Assembly (NCBI GenBank): GCA_032158295.1
Contig: CM063246.1
Location: 4,435,371 to 4,499,370, forward strand
From: Pycnopodia helianthoides
Lineage: Eukaryota; Echinodermata; Asteroidea; Forcipulatida; Asteriidae
Direction: 5' to 3'
Length of the DNA: 64,000 nucleotides
Shown: positions 11,556-19,917 of the stretch, one piece after another
Numbering within the stretch: position 1 is the stretch's first letter
Layout of the letters: each line of letters starts with the position of its first letter
The notes under the pieces: model-generated
Database searches by the model: none
What the model saw: only the letters and a program-made list of their open reading frames with translations
What the model was told of the DNA's origin: nothing
Program-made: the position numbers and the translations under genes

Positions 11556-11957
11556 ATGGCTTAATATTCTGCCACGCCATCCCCACTTCTTGGCAAATTG
11601 TCAGCAACCCATTGATCGAGCGCTGTAACACGACACCACCACCGCTGAGTGACACGGATAAAGACGGTGGGACACATAGCTAGTTCCTTTTTCCTTCGTG
11701 TGCGATAGCCGGGGAGATCGCAGGCCAGCGTAGGGGCCCCTGCGTAACAAGACACTCATTTACCAGCAGTGGGGGAGATTAAAGGTGCACAGATGACCCT
11801 CTCTCACCCTAAATTTTTTTTAAGTGGGCAATCCAGACAGGCATCTAGTGGTGGAGAACCCTCAAGATCTCTAGCGGAGTTGAGGTTTTTCCGGAATTGG
11901 GATCTGGATTTTGATGGAGAATTCAAAGACTACATCAGAGAGATTTTGACAGACTAA
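11556..11957. other. Non-repetitive island with open frames on both strands
   Basis: The segment has frames of about 64 codons on each strand. The plus frame ends DLDFDGEFKDYIREILTD then stop, which looks protein-like by eye, but no splice acceptor precedes it and I recognise no family. Either a conserved regulatory element or a decayed exon fits; the sequence alone does not decide. Confidence 0.25.
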
Positions 11958-12583
11958 TTAAGAGACCGCTCAAGAAGGGTCCGTGTAGTACATGTAAGTG
12001 GTCACTATACTCAGGTTCTGTCTAAGGCTGGGGCTTACGGGTAGTGGGTGCTTTGTTCAAAAGGCACCGATGAAAGCGAACATGTAGTGGCCTTGTGTGG
12101 ACGAGTACTCACCACCACACAGACACATTCTGTACAAATGTCATGGAGAATTTACACTTTGGGATGCGCCATGTTTGTCAGGAGAAGCCATTGAGTCAAA
12201 GTCTCCAACCTATGCAATAAATCTCCAACTAGAGAATTTCAAAGCAAAAAGAAGTGACCTTGTCAAATTTTTGTGAACATCTAACATCCATAAATCTTGC
12301 ATTTCAGCATAATACGGCAGGACAATATGAACATTGTGAAAAACCTGGGTGTCTTTTTGTGTGTGGATTGTGATACACCAGCTGGTGTACCATCAATCAC
12401 GTCATCCAGAAAATCACAGGTAACCAAATTCTGTCATATATCATCAGGATTTGTTGGTGTTTTTTTTATTTTTTTTAATTTATTGCTATTTCTTTTATTC
12501 CGGTCAGCTTTTCAAAAAGATTATAAATTCATTCCAGACTACAAGTTTTAAAATGAAATATCAACAACAGATAGTTCATGAGG
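11958..12583. other. Non-coding stretch, nothing recognised
   Basis: Mixed composition, no paired repeat ends, no convincing exon. Confidence 0.35.
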
Positions 12584-12910
12584 GTTGTGGCCGAGCGGTC
12601 TAGTATACTGTATGCAAGTTCTGTCGTTCACAGAGTGTGGATTGGAATCGCTGCCTAGCCGGTCACGATGCTCGTGTCCTTAAGCAAGATACTTTACCAA
12701 AATTGTTTTGTCATTCCGATGGGAAGTAAAGCCCATAGATCCTGTGTGCTAGGATAGGTAGAGCACGTAAAAGAGCCCAAAACACGAATCAGGGAAAAGT
12801 AAGGGGTTTACCTCAGTGTTTCTGGTTCAGAGGAGGCACCTTTGTCTACAGGTTTCCTCAGGTTGATGAGTTACGGTGATTAAGATTGCTTTTGAGGCAT
12901 GCATCCTTGG
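12584..12910 (+). mobile_element. SINE with tRNA-Leu/Ser-like head (family T3)
   Basis: The head begins GGTTGTGGCCGAGCGGTCTA, the A-box of a long-variable-arm (class II) tRNA, with a decayed B-box (GGATTGGAATCGC). The body CGTGTCCTTAAGCAAGATAC..GATGGGAAGTAAAGCC..TGTGTGCTAGGATAGGTAGA follows. The same head and body occur on the minus strand at 53.33-53.60 kb. Bodies of this kind are widespread in invertebrate and deuterostome SINEs; the exact named family cannot be fixed without a library. Confidence 0.75.
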
Positions 12911-15900
12911 TTTTATTGCCAGAAATTATAATAACAATAATAACAGTCCCAAATCCCAAATATAAATCTCATGAAGTTGACATCATTTCACATCAATCAG
13001 GCCCACTAAACTATGTGCGCGAGTGTCACGACCACAAGCTGCAGCTATTATTTCACAGCCAAGTGCACGTAAAGCACAGAGAAGGCTCCTCCCCACCGAA
13101 AAAAAAGAAGAAGAAGGAAACATAATCTGGATTCCTTCCCAATAAATTACACAAATCAAAGATGATAGAACTTGGTCTCTCAATTTAAAGCACAAAATTC
13201 AATCTGTCAACTTGTTTGAAAACAGGTATGTGTTTGAGCGCTATAAGGGACAACGCATGGGTTATGTGCAGAGAGACCGGGCTTCCTGCTCTGCAGCCCT
13301 ACTCAGTCATAGTAATCACAAATTTCGTAGCGTTTCCTTGGAGTATGTCAGATTGATCTGTTTCCAGGATACTACCATTTTTAAAGGTAAAATGAGAGTC
13401 ATTTCACTTCAACTAACTTTTAGAATAAATTCAAAGGAGTAAATCAGTAACCTTTGACTTTTTGAGAAGTGCGATGTCTGCTCAGATTACATCTTTTTTT
13501 TAGACAACTGATAACCGCAAAAAAAATAATTCCATAAATTCGTCGAGTTCAAAATTTTGCATATATAAATCAATTTTAAAAATATTGCAGTTATGCCACA
13601 TGTACATCAATTGATATTTCGGCTGGTAACTTGACTCTGCTAAGCAAAACGTCCATACTGAACAATTTTACACGCTCCTTGAGGGCGGGCGCAGGTTATG
13701 TTTGCCTCCCCGACTGATTAATTGCTTTCTATTGACATTGATTTTGACTCAAACGTCGAAAATGAATCTTCAAGAGTTTTGATAACGTGCGGAAGCACTC
13801 ATTGAGCAAAACAAAGACCTCTTCCGAAGTGCATTTAGTATCCCTTGATTCTTGTAAAGTATGCAGCCGCATCCAGACATGTTACTCCTAATGATGTGAA
13901 CAGACCTACCCGCGTATTGGATGACACTCAAAGTGCACCAACCCTGGGAAGTGTCCGTGAAGCCACACAAACGGGGAGGTCTGGCAATCCAACACAATGC
14001 CGGGGGTCTCCTTTACATGATGTCGGTTCTCTCTACGCTAACTGCCACTTCCCACACATTGTACTGTCCACAGTACAAAACAAGCAAGTTTTTTTTTTTT
14101 TGTTTTTTTTTTTTTTTTTCCCTCCTCTCTCCTAACACTTCTCGACAATAAAATCAAGTGCTATGTCAATCTCGCTTCGGAATCAAACATTCCCAGTTCT
14201 CCCCCTCCTTTCGTGCTTTACATTTTAAGTACTGTACATCACTCTCTACGCTCCTAGTCCAACACAGAGCGGGTGGCACACACCGCGATAACCCTCCATT
14301 ACATTCTAAATTTTGCCCACCTGACAAAGAACAATATTTTGTCCCGCTCTTCAGGGGTTTAACAGTCGGGCAGAACACAACAATCTAAACTCTTCCACGG
14401 CGTTTCCAGAGCCACCAACCCAAACAGTTCTTATTTGACTTCCCCGATTTCCCCCAACTGACAAAGAAAATATTTTTCACCATCCTTTGCGTCCACCGCA
14501 TGACGTCTTGGCGATAGCACTGTCAACAGTGTGCTTTCCACTTCCCAAGTCTAGATTTTGAAAACAGAACAATACTTTAGACGAGGACACACGATACTAC
14601 TATGTACATGCATGAGGGCGGCAAGGAGGAGGAGCAAGACGAGTATATGCCAGCAGCAGGTACAGCGTTTACAGAGAGATCTCTGCTTGTAACCCAAGAT
14701 CAGATACAACCAGTAGCTGACGCAGGAGAAGGCATAGATAGTTCAGACACAGAAGTTGCAGGTACATCCGTGTACATGTCGAAGTAATAGGCTTTTAACA
14801 GTCATTTCTCTTAGCTAAAGGACGACAATGTTGCAGGTGGGGGCTGGAACAGACTGAGGGTTGTAAAATTATGCACACGTGTACAAATTAGCTAAATTTT
14901 TATTTTGTTGTTGTTGAAATTTCTTACGCTAAGGTTACAAATAGATGTGGACTGGTTCTTTGTTTAAAAAAAATGTTTATTTGTGAATTGAGCACTCGAC
15001 AAAGCTAGTTGTGATGATTGCCAAGAATGGACGAATAATTGCTTGTGACAAATCAGCGGAACAGCGGTCTCTGATCCTCATTCAGTCATTAGTGTTTAAA
15101 TAAAATGCTAGAAGTGGATGCCAATCTCATGAGACTATATAAAGAAGCGCTGCCCCGCTCTTCTGAGCTGCCAAACTTGAACGTGTGCACGAGTATCTCA
15201 TTACAAATATCAAGAACAAAAGGGGAAAAAAAAGAAAGAACAACCCCCAACGATGGCGAAATCAAAGTCATGATTTCGCATCGTAAGTATTGAGTACAGC
15301 ACACACAACAGACAAAAAATACACATAGTTTGTGTGAATACAGGCATCGTTAATGTAGTGCGTGCCTGGATACATGTTCGGCATCCTGACCGTTACGAAG
15401 ACTAAAAGTGGTTACACGTTCTAAGTAGAGTTCATCATACTAAGTGATAGCCTGTGTATCAATGTCACGATTTCCCCATCTTTAATGAATTTCCACGGTC
15501 AATTTCCGACGGGATAATGGAAGTCCCTTTGCAAGGAATTATCTAAATGCCTAAACAATTTTGATCAAGGGGGGGGGGGGTCCTGGTCGTCGCCCTGGTT
15601 TGACGAAACAGTGCGGGCAATGCGGAGACACGTTTTCCCATATGCAAGAGTCTTCCGTTAAGTTGTGTAAACGTAGATTATGCATGATCTGTGTTGGCCG
15701 TTAGACCATTAGATCGTCCACTGAATCAATGTTTGTAGAACACATATGTCATTTTGATGGATGTGAAAAGGTACCGAAAGAAACGGTGTCTCAAAGTTGT
15801 TGATCTTTCACTAAAAGAAATTATAGAGTCAGGGCATCCTCTTCAATCGGAACGAATTCCTTTGAGACTGTGTTTTAAACAGAAGTCTTCAAAATGTGAA

Positions 15901-16671
15901 CATTTCCCTGAGCACTTCAGATTCTTGAGATAGGTTATACCCAATGAATTCTTCTTGACTGCGGCTAAGCAAAATGTGATGTCACAACACGAATCGCTAT
16001 GGTGATTTACATGGAAACTCGTCTTCAGGTGAATCTCAGCTCTCCGTGCAATCGAGCACCAGGCTCAGTATACTTTCAAACCAGCTGAAAAATTATTCTG
16101 TTGCATCGTTATCGAGGTATAACAGCCTGCTTCACAGGCAACCACTTCAGGTTTGTCTTTTCTTCAGGGAACAGTAGCCTTTAATTTTTTGGTCAGGTAC
16201 ACATATGTAATCAAGAATGCTGGATCCGTGATGTCATTTGCCGTAAATGGCTTGAGAGACCGAGGAGTAGACTTCTTTACAAAAGACCCCTCTAAATTGT
16301 AACATTTATTTAAGGAAGCAATTTACTTTAACGTTGGATTTATTACTTTGGATGAAACTATAGTCTGTAGCCCGTTTAAGTGCTTCACAGAAAATAGGAA
16401 GTAGACCAACGGAAGCGACACTGCGCATTCTGGTATACATGTAATTGGAAAAAATTAATAAATTATTAAATTTTTCACGATCACTTAATAATAGTTAAAA
16501 CTAAATTTTATATAGAGTTTTATCTACGGGCGTCTCAAAGCGCTTATCATTATTTTTTTCCAGACAGGTTTTTGAAGTTTATGAACGACGAGACTCATTT
16601 ATGTAAAAGCTATTTAGTGTTAAAAAGGTGCTGCGGCGCTTTCAGCAGCCACTGCCAGCAAACCCCATCTC
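12911..16671. other. Non-coding stretch
   Basis: Unique-looking DNA with homopolymer T tracts (14088-14120), a G-tract at 15570-15581 and no paired elements. A 61-codon acidic frame at 14602-14787 lacks convincing splice sites on its left side and is not called. No gene is recognised. Confidence 0.35.
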
Positions 16672-17106
16672 TTAACCCTAACAGACTAGACCCTTGGGTA
16701 AACATACTGCCCAAATCCTTCAATATCCTTCGGATTAAAGTGGTAATAAACCTAAAGTGCCCAAATCCTTCAATATCCTTCAACTTATTGTAAGTATACA
16801 TATTAGCCCAATCCTTCAAAATCCTTTTGAGACAGAAGTTAGGGAGTCAAAAAATGTCAAAAAAGCCCAAAACCTTCAGAATCCTATTTTGGCTAAGCTG
16901 CATAATACATAAAACCTTCAAAATCCTCCTATGTAAAAACAGCCCGGTAGCGCAAGTCCTGCGAAATCCTACCCTAACAAAAACTCATTTTAGCCCAAAG
17001 CCTTCGAAATCCTCCTGTGTTGCAGATCCCTAATAGCCCAAATCCTTCACAATCCTGCACTTTGGCAATGAGGATATTGTAGGACTTGGGTTCTTTAGGG
17101 TTAATA
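16672..17106. repeat. Array of CCTTCAAAATCCT motifs at about 43-bp spacing between inverted ends
   Basis: A motif close to AGCCCAAATCCTTCAAAATC recurs with its CCT core at 16717, 16767, 16813, 16873, 16915, 16958, 17001 and 17044. The last four intervals are 42-43 bp. A ninth copy is inverted (17071-17090, AGGATATTGTAGGACTTGGG). TTAACCCTAA at 16673 and TTAGGGTTAA near 17096 form a perfect 10-bp inverted pair around the cluster. Between motifs the DNA is not conserved. It looks like a small element with an eroded minisatellite core. Confidence 0.65.
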
Positions 17107-17248
17107 GTGCTAAGTGTAACTGGGTTCTTTTGTGTGCATTACGTACGGTGTTGTTCCCAGTGGTAAAAAGGATATGCAGTTCTTAATCCCTTTTAAAAAA
17201 ATTTTAAACACAAGGGGTCTCTCAACTTTTAAGTGATCATAAAATCAC

Positions 17249-17630
17249 TTTAAAAGCAAGGTATACATTTGGTAATTGTCAAAGACTAATCCTCACTTGG
17301 TGTATCCCAACATGTGCATAAAATAACAGACCTGTGAAAATTTTGGGCATGGAAGTTGCAAGAAAGCAATGAAAGAAAAAACACCCTTGTTGCATAGAAT
17401 TAGAATGGTGTTCTTTCAGATGCCAGAGAAAGGCTACATGCCTGAAGCCTCCCTCAGGCTTCAATTTTGGGGTGAAAAATTACCTCTTCCTCTAAAACTA
17501 CATTACTTCAAAGAAGGTTGTTTCTAACAATGTTTCATAATATCAACAGCTCTCCAGTGCTCTTTACCAAGTAAGTCTTTATGGTTATTCATTTTTGGGG
17601 TAATTACCAAAGGTATACCCTACCTTTAAA
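17249..17630. mobile_element. MITE of the TTTAAAGG group
   Basis: Left end TTTAAAAGCAAGGTATACAT, right end reverse complement TTTAAAGGTAGGGTATACCT, each followed by TTGGTAATT. Interior phrases match the 4.9 kb copy (CCTGTGAAAATTTTGGGC, ACACCCTTGTTGCATAG). It abuts the next MITE at a shared TTTAAAGG. Confidence 0.75.
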
Positions 17631-17687
17631 GGCCCTGTACACTATTGGTAAGATCGAAAAACACAATGTTCACAGATTCACACATAA
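17625..17687 (+). mobile_element. Left part of a MITE split by the tRNA array
   Basis: TTTAAAGGCCCTGTACACTA opens a MITE whose remainder lies at 19638-19917, beyond the array. The terminal sequence pairs with the right end (reverse complement TTAAAGGTATTGTACACTTT). Joining the two parts across one copy of the 14-bp repeat gives an element of about 340 bp, the usual length of the group. This dates the array insertion after the MITE. Confidence 0.75.
17674..17687. repeat. Left target-site duplication of the tRNA array
   Basis: AGATTCACACATAA occurs here and exactly again at 19624-19637. It lies within MITE sequence, so it is a duplication of the target, not part of the array. Confidence 0.85.
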
Positions 17688-17714
17688 TGATTTCGGGTTG
17701 AACAAAGAAAAATT

Positions 17715-17786
17715 GACTAGAGCGGGATTTGAACCAACGACCTCCGGTTTAACGTGCCGGCGCTCTACCAACTGAGCTATCTAGCC
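17715..17786 (-). tRNA. tRNA-like gene 1 of the array
   Basis: The 72-nt gene folds as a full cloverleaf. Acceptor GGCTAGA pairs with TCTAGTC (seven pairs, one G-T), the D-stem is GCTC/GAGC, and the anticodon stem is CCGGC/ACCGG with one mismatch next to the loop. The T-stem is GTTGG/CCCGC with one mismatch. Internal promoter boxes are intact: A-box TAGCTCAGTTGG and B-box GGTTCAAATCC. The body most resembles tRNA-Lys, but the anticodon position reads GTT (Asn) and residue 33 is C where tRNAs nearly always have U. A TTTTT terminator follows two bases after the 3' end. Pol III transcription is plausible; decoding is doubtful. Confidence 0.6.
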
Positions 17787-18030
17787 CTATGTTGGCGGTC
17801 TCCCTATTTTGTCAATATCTTTGTTCGGGGGTGCCTGTCAGAAGCCATTCAACCGCAAACTGCCGTGTAGCCAGGGATCACACCCAGGTAACGATACAAC
17901 CTGGGAAGCGGCAGACAGGGGATCACCTTAAGGGGATGCGACTTTTTATATCAGATATCAAATAATAAACCACAAGGGAAACTGACTTGGTATATTTTTT
18001 AAATGATTTCGGGTTGAACAAAGAAAAATT

Positions 18031-18102
18031 GACTAGAGCGGGATTTGAACCAACGACCTCCGGTTTAACGTGCCGGCGCTCTACCAACTGAGCTATCTAG
18101 CC
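18031..18102 (-). tRNA. tRNA-like gene 2 of the array
   Basis: Same sequence as gene 1 by eye, 316 bp further on, with the same downstream TTTTT. Confidence 0.6.
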
Positions 18103-18345
18103 CTATGTTGGCGGTCTCCCTATTTTGTCAATATCTTTGTTCGGGGTGCCTGTCAGAAGCCATTCAACCGCAAACTGCCGTGTAGCCAGGGATCACACCC
18201 AGGTAACGATACAACCTGGGAAGCGGCAGACAGGGGATCACCTTAAGGGGATGCGACTTTTTATATCAGATATCAAATAATAAACCACAAGGGAAACTGA
18301 CTTGGTATATTTTTTAAATGATTTCGGGTTGAACAAAGAAAAATT

Positions 18346-18417
18346 GACTAGAGCGGGATTTGAACCAACGACCTCCGGTTTAACGTGCCGGCGCTCTACC
18401 AACTGAGCTATCTAGCC
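18346..18417 (-). tRNA. tRNA-like gene 3 of the array, at the centre of symmetry
   Basis: Same sequence as gene 1, 315 bp from gene 2. It lacks its own leader: its 5' side runs straight into the leader of the opposite-strand gene 4, which makes the head-to-head junction. Confidence 0.6.
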
Positions 18418-18533
18418 AGGTTGTATCGTTACCTGGGTGTGATCCCTGGCTACACGGCAGTTTGCGGTTGAATGGCTTCTGACAGGCACCCCCGAACAAA
18501 GATATTGACAAAATAGGGAGACCGCCAACATAG
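18418..18533. other. Central spacer between divergent tRNA-like genes
   Basis: This is one plus-oriented leader (AGGTTGTATCGTTACCTGGG to ACCGCCAACATAG). It serves as loop of the giant inverted repeat and as shared upstream region of genes 3 and 4. Diverged versions stand upstream of the tRNA bodies at 6.29-6.40, 39.0 and 43.36 kb. That is unusual for a SINE, whose tRNA head normally forms the 5' end. Confidence 0.75.
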
Positions 18534-18605
18534 GGCTAGATAGCTCAGTTGGTAGAGCGCCGGCACGTTAAACCGGAGGTCGTTGGTTCAAATCCCGCTC
18601 TAGTC
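18534..18605 (+). tRNA. tRNA-like gene 4 of the array
   Basis: Plus-strand copy of the same gene. Terminator TTTTT at 18608-18612. Anticodon position GTT at residues 34-36, C33. Confidence 0.6.
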
Positions 18606-18849
18606 AATTTTTCTTTGTTCAACCCGAAATCATTTAAAAAATATACCAAGTCAGTTTCCCTTGTGGTTTATTATTTGATATCTGATATAAAAAGTCGCAT
18701 CCCCTTAAGGTGATCCCCTGTCTGCCGCTTCCCAGGTTGTATCGTTACCTGGGTGTGATCCCTGGCTACACGGCAGTTTGCGGTTGAATGGCTTCTGACA
18801 GGCACCCCCGAACAAAGATATTGACAAAATAGGGAGACCGCCAACATAG

Positions 18850-18921
18850 GGCTAGATAGCTCAGTTGGTAGAGCGCCGGCACGTTAAACCGGAGGTCGTT
18901 GGTTCAAATCCCGCTCTAGTC
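18850..18921 (+). tRNA. tRNA-like gene 5 of the array
   Basis: Starts 316 bp after gene 4 and is the same by eye, with the same leader and terminator. Confidence 0.6.
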
Positions 18922-19165
18922 AATTTTTCTTTGTTCAACCCGAAATCATTTAAAAAATATACCAAGTCAGTTTCCCTTGTGGTTTATTATTTGATATCTG
19001 ATATAAAAAGTCGCATCCCCTTAAGGTGATCCCCTGTCTGCCGCTTCCCAGGTTGTATCGTTACCTGGGTGTGATCCCTGGCTACACGGCAGTTTGCGGT
19101 TGAATGGCTTCTGACAGGCACCCCCGAACAAAGATATTGACAAAATAGGGAGACCGCCAACATAG

Positions 19166-19237
19166 GGCTAGATAGCTCAGTTGGTAGAGCGCCGGCACGT
19201 TAAACCGGAGGTCGTTGGTTCAAATCCCGCTCTAGTC
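19166..19237 (+). tRNA. tRNA-like gene 6 of the array
   Basis: Starts 316 bp after gene 5 and is the same by eye, with leader and terminator. Confidence 0.6.
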
Positions 19238-19481
19238 AATTTTTCTTTGTTCAACCCGAAATCATTTAAAAAATATACCAAGTCAGTTTCCCTTGTGGTT
19301 TATTATTTGATATCTGATATAAAAAGTCGCATCCCCTTAAGGTGATCCCCTGTCTGCCGCTTCCCAGGTTGTATCGTTACCTGGGTGTGATCCCTGGCTA
19401 CACGGCAGTTTGCGGTTGAATGGCTTCTGACAGGCACCCCCGAACAAAGATATTGACAAAATAGGGAGACCGCCAACATAG

Positions 19482-19553
19482 GGCTAGATAGCTCAGTTGG
19501 TAGAGCGCCGGCACGTTAAACCGGAGGTCGTTGGTTCAAATCCCGCTCTAGTC
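19482..19553 (+). tRNA. tRNA-like gene 7 of the array, last unit
   Basis: Starts 316 bp after gene 6. Its tail ends early at GTTTATTATT, immediately before the right target duplication. Confidence 0.6.
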
Positions 19554-19623
19554 AATTTTTCTTTGTTCAACCCGAAATCATTTAAAAAATATACCAAGTC
19601 AGTTTCCCTTGTGGTTTATTATT

Positions 19624-19637
19624 AGATTCACACATAA
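19624..19637. repeat. Right target-site duplication of the tRNA array
   Basis: Exact repeat of the 14 bases at 17674-17687. Confidence 0.85.
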
Positions 19638-19917
19638 CTTACATGATTTAAAGTAAGTAATGGTAGAAAGGGTTCCTTAAAATATTTCTGCCTTAAATGC
19701 TATTGTTTCTGAGAAACGAGTAAAACAATAGTAATTATCGCGCACGATAATTTGAAAAAACAGAAAACACATAAGATCTCTTTTCACTATTTTCTCGTGA
19801 CCTCGATGACCAATTGAGCTCAAACTTTCACAGGTTTGTTTTTTCATGCGTATGTTTAATCACACAAAATGTGGACACTGATTTTGAGCTGTTACCAAAA
19901 GTGTACAATACCTTTAA
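19638..19917 (+). mobile_element. Right part of the MITE split by the tRNA array
   Basis: It continues the element begun at 17625. It contains the group phrases TTTTCACTATTTTCTCGTGA and TTTCACAGGTTTGTTTTTTC, shared with the 29.1 and 50.1 kb copies, and ends GTGTACAATACCTTTAA. Confidence 0.75.

Larger units (their letters stand above)
17688..19623. mobile_element. Head-to-head tRNA gene array (family T1), seven copies, one insertion
   Basis: Three minus-strand units then four plus-strand units of 315-316 bp are arranged head to head around a 116-bp centre (18418-18533). Each full unit is a 72-bp tRNA-like gene, about 128 bp of tail (TTTTTCTTTGTTCAACCC.. to ..CCGCTTCCC) and a 116-bp leader ending ACCGCCAACATAG. 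By eye the units are identical apart from one G-run length near 17826. The left end breaks inside the tail and the right end stops at GTGGTTTATTATT; a 14-bp duplication flanks both. Likely a single retroposed foldback later expanded in place, or a recent arrayed insertion; an assembly artefact at the palindrome must also be considered. Confidence 0.85.

Noticed and set aside
16672..17106. Regularly spaced motif cluster resembling a CRISPR array
   Set aside because: The motif is short and variable, the spacing is partly irregular, one copy is inverted, and the genome is clearly eukaryotic with no cas genes.
17688..19623. Ordinary genomic cluster of tRNA genes
   Set aside because: Target duplications, position inside a MITE, the shared leader and tail, and decayed relatives elsewhere indicate a mobile family and not a housekeeping tRNA cluster.
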